14,128 nt of DNA, from assembly GCA_958444395.1 (NCBI GenBank), contig CAUCOL010000009.1:1-14128 (forward strand), read 5' to 3'. Positions 6,030 to 13,682 of this stretch are shown here, piece by piece; position 1 is the first letter of the stretch; every line of letters starts with the position of its first letter. The notes under the pieces are model-generated. The model saw only the letters and a program-made list of their open reading frames with translations. It searched no databases and was not told the DNA's origin. Both the position numbers and the translations under genes were made by a program. Origin of the DNA: an uncultured Lachnospiraceae bacterium. Its GTDB lineage: Bacteria > Bacillota > Clostridia > Lachnospirales > Lachnospiraceae.

Positions 6030-7151
6030 ATGGAACAGGAAAAAATATTAAATAAGGTAGATCATACATTGCTGGCACAGACTGCTACATGGGAGGAAAT
6101 CCGTCAGATCTGTGATGACGGTATCAAATACCATACAGCTTCCGTATGTATTCCGCCAGCTTTCGTGAAGCAGGCATCAGAATATGTAAAGGGGCAGTTG
6201 CGCATCTGTACGGTGATTGGGTTTCCAAATGGCTATCAGACCAGAGCGGTGAAGGAATATGAGACAAAGGATGCATTGGAAAATGGTGCGGATGAGATCG
6301 ATATGGTGATTCACATCGGTGACGTAAAAGAGAAAAAATACGATGCCATCCGAGAAGAAATCACGGCTCTTAAGAAAATATGTGGGGAACATATCCTGAA
6401 AGTGATTATAGAAACCTGTCTGTTGACGACGCAGGAAAAGATAGAACTGTGCCGTGTGGTTTCGGAAGCAGGGGCAGATTATATCAAAACATCAACCGGT
6501 TTTTCAACTGCAGGAGCGACCTTTGAGGATGTGGAATTGTTTCACAAATATGTGAATGAAAATGTAAAAATAAAGGCTGCCGGTGGAATCAGCTCGTTTG
6601 AGGATGCAGAGCATTTTGTGAGTCTCGGAGCGGACAGATTGGGGACGAGCCGTCTGATTAAGATCCGGAAAGAGCAGGAGGAACACCCGAATGAAAGTAT
6701 TGCGTCTGCAGAAAACACTGCAGAAGAAGGATTACAGGAAATGATCCGTGAGGCGGTACAGGCAAGGAAAAATGCATATACACCATATTCCCATTTTAAG
6801 GTGGGTGCCTGTCTGGAGACTGCAAACGGCAGAAGATTTAAGGGCTGTAATATAGAAAATGCTTCTTATGGCGTGACAAATTGTGCTGAGAGAACGGCTT
6901 TTTTCCAGGCAATCGCACAGGGAGAGCATGATTTCAAACGCATTGTGATCGTAGGCGGAAAAGAAAATGAACCGTTAGAATGGTGTCCTCCCTGCGGTGT
7001 ATGCCGTCAGGTGATGGAGGAATTTTGTGAGGATGATACCTTTGAAATTATTCTGGCGGTATCGGAGAACGAGTATAAAAAATATATGTTAAAGCAATTA
7101 TTGCCACTTGGTTTTGGAAAGGAAATGGTGCATGCGGATGAGAATGTATGA
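6030..7151 (+). CDS. Fusion of deoxyribose-phosphate aldolase (DeoC) and cytidine deaminase (Cdd)
   Basis: A 373-residue bifunctional protein. Residues 1-212 are class I aldolase DeoC, which splits deoxyribose-5-phosphate into acetaldehyde and glyceraldehyde-3-phosphate. Asp91 (in EIDMV), Lys153 (YIKTSTGF; Schiff base) and Lys182 (KAAGG) are the expected catalytic residues. Residues 213-235 are a charged linker. Residues 236-373 are a full-length zinc cytidine deaminase with [11 protein letters not shown] (250-260), NIENASYG (274-281), Cys285-Ala-Glu287 (zinc ligand and proton shuttle) and PCGVCRQ (Cys322 and Cys325). Each part has normal length and intact active-site residues, and the frame is continuous. 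GGGGG (6016-6020) precedes the ATG by nine bases. The gene overlaps pdp. A possible internal start at 6741 could give free Cdd of 136 residues. Confidence 0.93.
   Translation: MEQEKILNKVDHTLLAQTATWEEIRQICDDGIKYHTASVCIPPAFVKQASEYVKGQLRICTVIGFPNGYQTRAVKEYETKDALENGADEIDMVIHIGDVKEKKYDAIREEITALKKICGEHILKVIIETCLLTTQEKIELCRVVSEAGADYIKTSTGFSTAGATFEDVELFHKYVNENVKIKAAGGISSFEDAEHFVSLGADRLGTSRLIKIRKEQEEHPNESIASAENTAEEGLQEMIREAVQARKNAYTPYSHFKVGACLETANGRRFKGCNIENASYGVTNCAERTAFFQAIAQGEHDFKRIVIVGGKENEPLEWCPPCGVCRQVMEEFCEDDTFEIILAVSENEYKKYMLKQLLPLGFGKEMVHADENV
6723..6743 (+). promoter_or_regulatory. Possible internal ribosome binding site and start for stand-alone Cdd
   Basis: Within the fusion gene, GAAGAAGGA (6723-6731) resembles a Shine-Dalgarno sequence and lies nine bases before ATG 6741 (Met238). 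Initiation there would give a 136-residue protein starting [13 protein letters not shown], like a normal free cytidine deaminase. GA-rich codons are common, so this may be coincidence. Confidence 0.3.
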
Positions 7152-8469
7152 TATTATAGACAAGAAAAAAAGAGGACAGGTACTGTCTGCACAGGAAATA
7201 CAGTTTGCCATCAATGGATATGTAGCGGAAAAGATACCGGATTACCAGATGAGTGCCTTGCTTATGGCAATTTATTTTCAGGGAATGAACGATGAGGAGC
7301 TGCTGGCAATGACAGACTGCATGGCAAAATCCGGCGATGAAGTAGATCTGTCAGCGATACAGGGGATTAAGGTAGATAAGCACAGCACGGGCGGTGTGGG
7401 AGATAAGACGACTCTGGTGGTCACACCACTGGTGGTAGCCTGCGGCGGCAGAGTTGCGAAGATGAGTGGCCGTGGTCTGGGCTTTACCGGTGGGACGATC
7501 GACAAATTGGAGGCGATACCGGGCTATCAGACTGACATTGCACAGGAGCGTTTTTTTGAAATAGTAAATACAGTGGGAGCCAGCATCATTGGTCAGTCTG
7601 CCCAGATTGCTACAGCGGATAAAAAGATGTATGCATTGCGGGATGTGACGGCAACAGTAGACAGCATTCCATTAATTGCAGCTTCCATCATGAGCAAAAA
7701 ACTGGCATCCGGCAGTGACAAGATCGTATTGGATGTAACCGTGGGAAGCGGCGCATTTATGAAAAGTACAGAGGAAGCGGTCCGGCTTGCGCAGAAGATG
7801 GTTTCCATCGGCGAGGGGGCAGGAAAAGAAACAGTAGCACTTCTGACGAATATGGATGTACCATTGGGGATCGCAGTAGGAAATGATATAGAGGTCCAGG
7901 AAGCAATTGATACATTAAATGGAAACGGACCGGAGGATTTCAGAAAAATATGTATAGAGTTTGCTTCTTATATGCTGTATCTGGCGGAAATCGCACCATT
8001 GCAGGAATGCCGCAAAAAAGTGGTACATGCGATCGAAGACGGATCTGCTGTCCGTAAATTGGGACAGATGGTCGAAGCGCAGGGAGGGGACAGTACGTAT
8101 ATAGAGCATCCGGAAAAGTTTATACAGGCACCGTTTACTTTGGAATATAAAATGGAAACAGACGGTTATATACAACATATGGATACAGAGCTTTGTGGTA
8201 AAACTGCCGTTGTATTGGGCGCCGGCAGAGAGACAAAGGAAAGTCAAATTGATCCAAAGGCAGGTATCCGGTTCCTTCATAAAACGGGAGAGTATGTGAA
8301 GGCAGGAGAAACGCTTGCCGTATTATATACATCAAAAGAAGTATGTTTGAAGGATGGTTTGGAAATGCTGAAAAAAGTATATACCTTTGGTGAGGAAAAA
8401 GCAGAAAAAATACCGTCTGTGCTGGCAATTGTAACGAAAGATGGTGTAGAACGAATGGATCAGAAATAA
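7132..8469 (+). CDS. pdp: Pyrimidine-nucleoside phosphorylase
   Basis: Catalyses reversible phosphorolysis of uridine, deoxyuridine or thymidine to the free base and (deoxy)ribose-1-phosphate. About 445 residues from this start, close to the usual 433 or so. It carries [12 protein letters not shown] (about 83-94; phosphate site) and the family signature [16 protein letters not shown] (about 112-127). [14 protein letters not shown] and [10 protein letters not shown] (pyrimidine-binding region) follow, with a C-terminal alpha/beta domain. The Bacillus-type N-terminus MRMxDII suggests Pdp rather than strict thymidine phosphorylase, but specificity is not certain from sequence. AAAGGA (7118-7123) is eight bases before ATG 7132; ATGs at 7138 and 7144 are alternatives. 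It overlaps the end of the DeoC-Cdd gene by 20 bases, implying coupled translation and a joint catabolic unit. Confidence 0.92.
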   Translation: MRMRMYDIIDKKKRGQVLSAQEIQFAINGYVAEKIPDYQMSALLMAIYFQGMNDEELLAMTDCMAKSGDEVDLSAIQGIKVDKHSTGGVGDKTTLVVTPLVVACGGRVAKMSGRGLGFTGGTIDKLEAIPGYQTDIAQERFFEIVNTVGASIIGQSAQIATADKKMYALRDVTATVDSIPLIAASIMSKKLASGSDKIVLDVTVGSGAFMKSTEEAVRLAQKMVSIGEGAGKETVALLTNMDVPLGIAVGNDIEVQEAIDTLNGNGPEDFRKICIEFASYMLYLAEIAPLQECRKKVVHAIEDGSAVRKLGQMVEAQGGDSTYIEHPEKFIQAPFTLEYKMETDGYIQHMDTELCGKTAVVLGAGRETKESQIDPKAGIRFLHKTGEYVKAGETLAVLYTSKEVCLKDGLEMLKKVYTFGEEKAEKIPSVLAIVTKDGVERMDQK

Positions 8470-8517
8470 TTCATTTGTACTTACCGGATAAGAATCTATA
8501 AAAGGTCTTTAAACAGA

Positions 8518-8609
8518 AAATGCCCGATCTGAGTTGACCTCCCCGATGTTAGATTTTTAAGTCTAACATCGGGGAGGCGGTTCATTCCGTGAAAACGGTT
8601 CGGGCATTT
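8518..8609 (-). terminator. Branched inverted-repeat element between convergent genes
   Basis: An outer 10-bp stem (8518-8527 with 8600-8609) encloses two further hairpins: a perfect 16-bp stem (8538-8553 with 8562-8577) and a small CCGT-GAAA-ACGG hairpin (8587-8598) with a GNRA-type loop. On the minus strand the outer stem ends in TTTTCTGTTT, so it can act as terminator for the methyltransferase gene. On the plus strand, after pdp, there is almost no U-run. Its size and branching exceed a simple terminator. Confidence 0.6.
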
Positions 8610-8617
8610 CTGATATC

Positions 8618-9790
8618 TTATTCTTTTGCTTCGTCGTTTTTCGGTTCCGTACGGCGTGGTGGCTTCGGTCCCATATACTGATAAAAATAGGTTTTCATCA
8701 TACCATTATATATTTTACGATTCTTTGTGGCTTTTTTTCCGATGTAGCGTTCCGCCTGGTCAAATGCTGTGATCAGATAATAAGACCAGCTGTCTAAATG
8801 GGAAAAGGCTTCTCCAATCTCACGATACAGTGCCGGCATGTCCTCTTCTTCTTCCAGACGGCGTCCATATGGCGGGTTTGTAATGATAAAACCATATTTT
8901 TTACGATGACTCAGCTGGGATACCGGCCGCTGCTGAAAGTGGATCAGATGATCGACTTCTGCCATGCGTGCATTTTCCATTGCTGCCTTGATCGCTTCCG
9001 GACTGATATCATATCCCTGAATATCCATCTGGACATCACGCCGGATCAGATCTTCTGCTTCGTCAATCGCATCATACCAGTAATTCTTTGGAATCAGGTG
9101 TGTCCACGGTTCAGAGATAAAGGAACGGTTCATGCCGGGTGCGATATTTGCTCCGATCATCGCTGCCTCGATCGGAAAGGTACCACTGCCGCAGAAAGGG
9201 TCCACCAGAATACGGTCTTTATTCCACGGAGTCAGCATGATCAATGCAGCAGCAAGCGTCTCTGTGATCGGTGCTTTGACGGTAGCCTGCCGGTATCCAC
9301 GTTTATGAAGGGAATCGCCGGAGGTGTCAAGTCCAACGGTAACGATATCTTTCATGATCGTTACACGGATGGGAAAGCTGTCACCGTCTTCCGGAAACCA
9401 GTTCAGATTATATTTGCTCTTTAAACGGTTTACCATAGCTTTTTTCATAATAGACTGAATATCACTCGGACTAAATAATTTGCTTTTGATCGAGGTTGCC
9501 TTTGCAACCCAGAACCTGCCGTTCTCTGGGATAAATTCTTCCCAGGGAAGCGCTTTGGTTCCTTCAAATAATTCGTCAAAGGTGGTTGCTTTGAAGCTAC
9601 CAATCTTTAGAAGAATTCGTTCCGTCGTGCGAAGAAAAATATTGGCACGGCAGATTGCAGATGCATCACCCGAAAAGGTAACCTTTCCATCTTCTACCTG
9701 TACGATGTCATATCCTAATTGTATTATTTCTTTTTTTAATACAGCTTCCAGTCCGAAATGACATGGTGCTATAAATTCATATTTCTTCAA
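8618..9790 (-). CDS. THUMP-domain class I SAM-dependent RNA methyltransferase (RlmL/YpsC-like)
   Basis: Predicted 23S rRNA guanine-N2 methyltransferase, 390 residues. Residues about 1-60 resemble the family's N-terminal ferredoxin-like part (YEFIAPCHFGLEAVLKKE), and about 60-160 the RNA-binding THUMP domain. RGYRQATVKAPITETLAA (164-181) leads into the Rossmann fold. Motif I is VDPFCGSGTFPIEA (about 196-209) and the catalytic motif is TNPPYGRR (about 304-311). The frame is open upstream to 9982, but the extra N-terminus is unlike the family. TTG at 9790, seven bases after a perfect AGGAGG on the minus strand, gives the normal family N-terminus and is the chosen start. Such genes were formerly called N6-adenine DNA methylases because of the NPPY motif; rRNA is the likelier substrate. 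Confidence 0.9.
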   Translation of the reverse strand: MKKYEFIAPCHFGLEAVLKKEIIQLGYDIVQVEDGKVTFSGDASAICRANIFLRTTERILLKIGSFKATTFDELFEGTKALPWEEFIPENGRFWVAKATSIKSKLFSPSDIQSIMKKAMVNRLKSKYNLNWFPEDGDSFPIRVTIMKDIVTVGLDTSGDSLHKRGYRQATVKAPITETLAAALIMLTPWNKDRILVDPFCGSGTFPIEAAMIGANIAPGMNRSFISEPWTHLIPKNYWYDAIDEAEDLIRRDVQMDIQGYDISPEAIKAAMENARMAEVDHLIHFQQRPVSQLSHRKKYGFIITNPPYGRRLEEEEDMPALYREIGEAFSHLDSWSYYLITAFDQAERYIGKKATKNRKIYNGMMKTYFYQYMGPKPPRRTEPKNDEAKE

Positions 9791-9836
9791 GAAAAAACCT
9801 CCTATACTAACACAATCAAACGTTACATTAAGTATA

Positions 9837-9865
9837 GAATTACATATACAGGTGTTATTTGTCAA
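9837..9865 (-). promoter_or_regulatory. Candidate promoter of the methyltransferase gene
   Basis: On the minus strand an exact -35 hexamer TTGACA (9865-9860) lies about 70 bases before the TTG start. The -10 is ambiguous: TGTAAT at 15-base spacing matches well but is close, and TAATTC at 17-base spacing matches poorly. The -35 is the best in this intergenic gap. Confidence 0.4.
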
Positions 9866-9949
9866 CAGAAATATAATTTGATACAATGAAAGGTATGTAT
9901 AAAAGAATGGGTATAATACTGATACAGTACAAAACGACAGAATCAGTCG

Positions 9950-10066
9950 ATGAAAATGTCTGAAACAGAGTGTATGCATCATCAGGTGGTGCTTTTGTTA
10001 CACCCCAATCTATATAAGAAAGGACAGGAAAATGAAAAAGTTACTAAAGTATATTACGGAATTTAA
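9950..10066 (+). other. Leader with possible short upstream ORF and attenuator-like hairpin before the ABC operon
   Basis: A 38-codon open frame starting at ATG 9950 runs through the leader and overlaps the first ABC gene in another frame, ending at 10066. Within it, GCATCA (9976-9981) and TGGTGC (9987-9992) pair, with one G-U, around a five-base loop, and TTTTGTT follows, like a small terminator. No good Shine-Dalgarno precedes any ATG of the short frame, so translation is doubtful. A TATAAT at 9912-9917 upstream could be a -10, without a clear -35. Confidence 0.25.
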
Positions 10067-11783
10067 AAAGGAATGTGTCTTGGGTCCTTTGTTTAAATTG
10101 CTGGAGTCCTGCTTTGATCTGACCGTGCCGATAGTTATGGCATGGATGATCGACCGCGGAATTGCTCAGAATAATGTACCATATATATGGAAAATGGGCG
10201 GCCTTTTATTGATTCTTGCAGCAATCGGACTGACCTGCTCCATTACAGCACAGTATTTTGCCGCAAAGGCGGCGGTTGGATTTGCGATGAATCTGCGGCA
10301 TGCGTTATTCGCACATATCGAGACATTATCCTTTCAGGAGATAGATGAGATCGGTACATCGAAGATGATCACGCGTATGACGAGTGACATTAACCAGATG
10401 CAGACGGGAACGAATATTTTTCTTCGTTTATTTTTACGTTCCCCATTTATCGTATTTGGTGCGGCTATCATGGCATTTACGATTGATGTCAGATCCGCAC
10501 TGGTATTTGCTGTCGTGATTCCGCTGCTTGCGGTTGTTGTATTTGGTATCATGCTTTGGACGATGCCACTATATAAAAAGGTGCAGGAACATCTGGATCG
10601 GTTAATGGGTGTAACGAGACAGAATCTGAGCGGTGTGCGTGTAATACGTGCATTTAATAAAGAAGAAGCACAGAAGGAAGCCTATGCACAGGAAAATAAT
10701 GATCTGACACAGATGCAGTTATTTGTTGGTAAGATTTCGGCACTGATGAATCCGGTGACTTATATTATGATTAATGTGGCACTGGTCGTTCTCCTGTGGA
10801 CAGGTGCTGTCCGTATTAATATTGGAACACTTACTCAGGGACAGATCGTAGCATTGATCAACTATATGTCGCAGATCCTGGTAGAGCTGATCAAGCTGGC
10901 CAATACGATCATTGTAACGACAAAGAGTGTTGCTTGTGGAAATCGTATTCAGACTTTACTGGATACAAAATCAAGCATTCCTCTGGATCTGTTGGAAACT
11001 GATGAGACAAACAGTACAAAGACAATTGACAAAACAGAAGAAAAGAAGCCGGCACAGGTGGTCTTTGACCATGTAAATCTGACATATAAAGGCGCAGGCG
11101 AGGCTTCTTTGGAGGATATCAGCTTCACGGCAGAGCCGGGACAGACAATAGGTATCATCGGAGGTACAGGTTCCGGTAAATCTTCTCTGGTACATCTGAT
11201 CCCGCGTTTTTATGATGTAACAGAAGGAGCCGTACGCATCAATGGAACCGATGTCCGTGAAATGGGACTGACAAAGCTGCGTCAGAATGTGGGTATCGTT
11301 ATGCAGAAAGCGGTATTGTTCCACGGCACGATTCGTGAAAATATACAGTGGGGAAATCCACAGGCATCCGATGTACAGATCCGTCAGGCGCTGGAGCTGG
11401 CACAGGCAGCTGAGATCGTCGATCAGAAAGAGAACGGTCTGGACTATGAGATCGAACAGGGCGGAAGAAACCTTTCCGGTGGTCAGAGACAGAGACTGAC
11501 GATTGCCAGAGCACTTGTCAGACAGCCGGAGATCCTGATCCTGGACGACAGCGCATCCGCATTGGATTTTGCGACAGATGCCAGACTTCGTAAGGCACTG
11601 GCAACATTAACCGGTATGTCTACTATATTTATCGTATCACAGAGAACCTCTTCCATCCAGCAGGCAGATAAGATCCTGGTGTTGGATGATGGACGGATCG
11701 TAGGAAGCGGTACGCACGAAGAATTGCTGAAGAATTGTGCTATTTATCAGGAAATCTATGAGTCTCAGTTTAAGAAAAATTAA
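10032..11783 (+). CDS. ABC exporter half-transporter with degenerate ATP site (BmrC/LmrC-like)
   Basis: A type IV (type I exporter) ABC half-transporter of 583 residues: an N-terminal membrane domain with about six helices (about 15-300) and a C-terminal nucleotide-binding domain (about 342-575). Walker A is GGTGSGKSS (377-385), the Q-loop Gln425 and the signature LSGGQ (481-485). Walker B is ILILDD, where Asp506 replaces the catalytic Glu, and the switch His is replaced by Gln537 (VSQRTSS). This pattern marks the partner that carries the non-hydrolytic site in heterodimeric multidrug-type exporters such as BmrC/BmrD, LmrC/LmrD and TM287/288. GAAAGGA lies seven bases before the ATG. The second half-transporter follows after 93 bases. 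Substrate unknown; drugs, lipids or peptides are all possible. Confidence 0.93.
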   Translation: MKKLLKYITEFKKECVLGPLFKLLESCFDLTVPIVMAWMIDRGIAQNNVPYIWKMGGLLLILAAIGLTCSITAQYFAAKAAVGFAMNLRHALFAHIETLSFQEIDEIGTSKMITRMTSDINQMQTGTNIFLRLFLRSPFIVFGAAIMAFTIDVRSALVFAVVIPLLAVVVFGIMLWTMPLYKKVQEHLDRLMGVTRQNLSGVRVIRAFNKEEAQKEAYAQENNDLTQMQLFVGKISALMNPVTYIMINVALVVLLWTGAVRINIGTLTQGQIVALINYMSQILVELIKLANTIIVTTKSVACGNRIQTLLDTKSSIPLDLLETDETNSTKTIDKTEEKKPAQVVFDHVNLTYKGAGEASLEDISFTAEPGQTIGIIGGTGSGKSSLVHLIPRFYDVTEGAVRINGTDVREMGLTKLRQNVGIVMQKAVLFHGTIRENIQWGNPQASDVQIRQALELAQAAEIVDQKENGLDYEIEQGGRNLSGGQRQRLTIARALVRQPEILILDDSASALDFATDARLRKALATLTGMSTIFIVSQRTSSIQQADKILVLDDGRIVGSGTHEELLKNCAIYQEIYESQFKKN

Positions 11784-11876
11784 TCCGAGTCGATGTAGCA
11801 ATGAAGCGGATAAAATCATGAATAGAGGAAAACAGCCTGACAGGAAGAGATGCAGAGAAAGGCATGGTGATAAAAT

Positions 11877-13646
11877 ATGGCAGCTAAAAATAAAAAAAGT
11901 ATGAGTCGGTCAGATCAGATGACGACGTTAAAAAAAGTATTAAAGTATATCCGAAAATATATGGTATTGGTCGTGTTATCTTTACTGTTTGCTGCAGCAA
12001 CTGTGGTGACAACATTGTATCTGCCAATATTAACAGGTAATGCTGTTGATCTGATGGTCGATAAGGGACTGGTTGATTTTACCGGTTTATGGAAGATATT
12101 AAAAACAATGCTGGTGGTGCTGACGATCACGGGCATTTCGCAGTGGTTGATGAATATCTGTAATAATCATATAACATATCATGTGGTGCGTGATATACGA
12201 AAGGATGTTATGGATAAGATTCAGATCCTTCCGTTAAAATATCTGGATGGACATCCATCCGGCGATATTGTCAGCCGCGTGATTGCAGATGTAGATCAGT
12301 TTGCCGATGGTCTGTTAATGGGCTTCACACAGGCATTTACCGGAGTTATGACGATTGTGGGTACTCTGTGCTTTATGCTGCGGATTAATGTATGGATCAC
12401 GCTGGTGGTTGTTCTTGTTACGCCATTATCCTTTTTTGTAGCAGGCTTTATTGCAAAGAAGTCTTACAGTATGTTTCAGATGCAGTCAAAGTACCGTGGA
12501 AAACAGACAGCACTGATCGACGAAATGATCGGAAATCAGCGGGTCGTACAGGCGTATGGACATGAACAGCAGGCACTGAAGGAATTTGATGAAATCAATA
12601 CAGATCTGCAGAAGTATTCTCTGCAGGCTACGTTTTTCTCCTCTTTAACCAATCCGGCTACCCGTTTTGTGAATAATCTGGTATATGCGGGAGTTGGTAT
12701 CGTGGGTGCATTTTTTGCGATTAACGGTCATCTGTCGATAGGACGTCTGAGCAGCTTCTTAAGCTATGCAAATCAGTATACGAAGCCATTTAATGAGATT
12801 TCCGGCGTAGTAACAGAGCTGCAGAATGCGATCGCCTGCGCAGCCAGAGTATTTGAACTGATGGAAGCACAGCCGCAGACACCGGATAAGGAGGATGCAG
12901 TCGTTCTGGAGAACGCAAAAGGACGGGTGGAATTAAAGGATGTTGCTTTTTCTTATGTGTCTGATCAGAAACTGATCCATGATTTTAATCTGTCGGTTCA
13001 GCCGGGACAGCGTGTAGCGATCGTCGGACCGACCGGATGCGGTAAAACGACGGTGATCAATCTGCTGATGCGTTTTTATGATGTAAATAAGGGCGTGATA
13101 GCAATCGACGGAACAGACGTGCAGGATATGACAAGAGCCAGCTTGCGCAGTAATATCGGTATGGTGCTTCAGGAAACCTGGCTGAAGGACGGTACGATCC
13201 GTGAGAATATCATTATGGGAAAACCGGATGCCACGGATGAGGAGATACTGGCAGCAGCAAAGGCGACGCATGCACACAGCTTTATTAAGCGTCTGCCGGA
13301 CGGCTATGATACGGTTGTGCGTGAGGATGGTGACAATCTGTCGCAGGGACAGAAACAGCTGTTATGTATTACCAGAGTTATGCTCTGTCAGCCACCGATG
13401 CTGATCCTGGATGAGGCGACTTCGTCCATTGATACGAGAACAGAGGAAAAGATACAGAGGGCATTTGGCAAGCTGATGGAAGGACGTACTTCCTTTATCG
13501 TGGCGCATCGATTGTCTACGATAAAAAATGCCGATATCATCCTGGTAATGAAAGATGGAAATATCATCGAACAGGGCGATCATGAGTCACTGTTGCAGAA
13601 AAATGGTTTCTATGCAAATCTGTATAACAGCCAGTTTGCAGTCTGA
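11877..13646 (+). CDS. ABC exporter half-transporter with canonical catalytic site (BmrD/LmrD-like)
   Basis: The partner half-transporter, 589 residues, with a six-helix membrane domain (about 28-320) and a nucleotide-binding domain (about 350-585). Walker A is GPTGCGKTT (384-392), Gln432 is in the Q-loop, Walker B MLILDE has the catalytic Glu513, and the switch His544 is present (VAHRLSTI). Its signature is LSQGQ (488-492) rather than LSGGQ. In a head-to-tail dimer this altered signature faces the degenerate Walker motifs of the first subunit, leaving the other site fully canonical, as expected of an asymmetric heterodimer. The Shine-Dalgarno is poor: AAAGG is 14 bases upstream and GGTGA six bases upstream. 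No convincing terminator is seen in the 36 bases before the converging LRR gene. Confidence 0.93.
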   Translation: MAAKNKKSMSRSDQMTTLKKVLKYIRKYMVLVVLSLLFAAATVVTTLYLPILTGNAVDLMVDKGLVDFTGLWKILKTMLVVLTITGISQWLMNICNNHITYHVVRDIRKDVMDKIQILPLKYLDGHPSGDIVSRVIADVDQFADGLLMGFTQAFTGVMTIVGTLCFMLRINVWITLVVVLVTPLSFFVAGFIAKKSYSMFQMQSKYRGKQTALIDEMIGNQRVVQAYGHEQQALKEFDEINTDLQKYSLQATFFSSLTNPATRFVNNLVYAGVGIVGAFFAINGHLSIGRLSSFLSYANQYTKPFNEISGVVTELQNAIACAARVFELMEAQPQTPDKEDAVVLENAKGRVELKDVAFSYVSDQKLIHDFNLSVQPGQRVAIVGPTGCGKTTVINLLMRFYDVNKGVIAIDGTDVQDMTRASLRSNIGMVLQETWLKDGTIRENIIMGKPDATDEEILAAAKATHAHSFIKRLPDGYDTVVREDGDNLSQGQKQLLCITRVMLCQPPMLILDEATSSIDTRTEEKIQRAFGKLMEGRTSFIVAHRLSTIKNADIILVMKDGNIIEQGDHESLLQKNGFYANLYNSQFAV

Positions 13647-13682
13647 AAATAATACAGTTTATGCTGCATAGAAAATAAGCGG

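Noticed and set aside
5815..6078. 88-residue N-terminal extension of the glycosyltransferase
   Set aside because: The extension is unlike the family, overlaps the start of deoC on the other strand, and the ATG at 5814 has a good ribosome binding site.
7915..8428. Two open frames of 121 and 97 codons antisense to pdp
   Set aside because: They mirror the coding strand of a conserved enzyme, with no domain and no supporting ribosome binding site seen.
8798..9424. 208-codon open frame on the plus strand inside the methyltransferase gene
   Set aside because: It lies antisense to a strongly conserved gene, has an odd Cys/His/Arg-rich composition and no recognisable domain.
9791..9982. 64-residue N-terminal extension of the methyltransferase
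   Set aside because: It spans a likely promoter with TTGACA and has no family similarity; TTG 9790 with AGGAGG is better.
10971..11324. 117-codon frame antisense to the first ABC gene, and a similar 114-codon frame at 12933-13277
   Set aside because: Both lie opposite conserved nucleotide-binding domains, where such shadow frames recur because the coding strand is conserved.
11818..11905. Short open frame of about 28 codons between the two ABC genes
   Set aside because: No ribosome binding site, a basic random-like composition, and overlap with the second ABC start; most likely chance.
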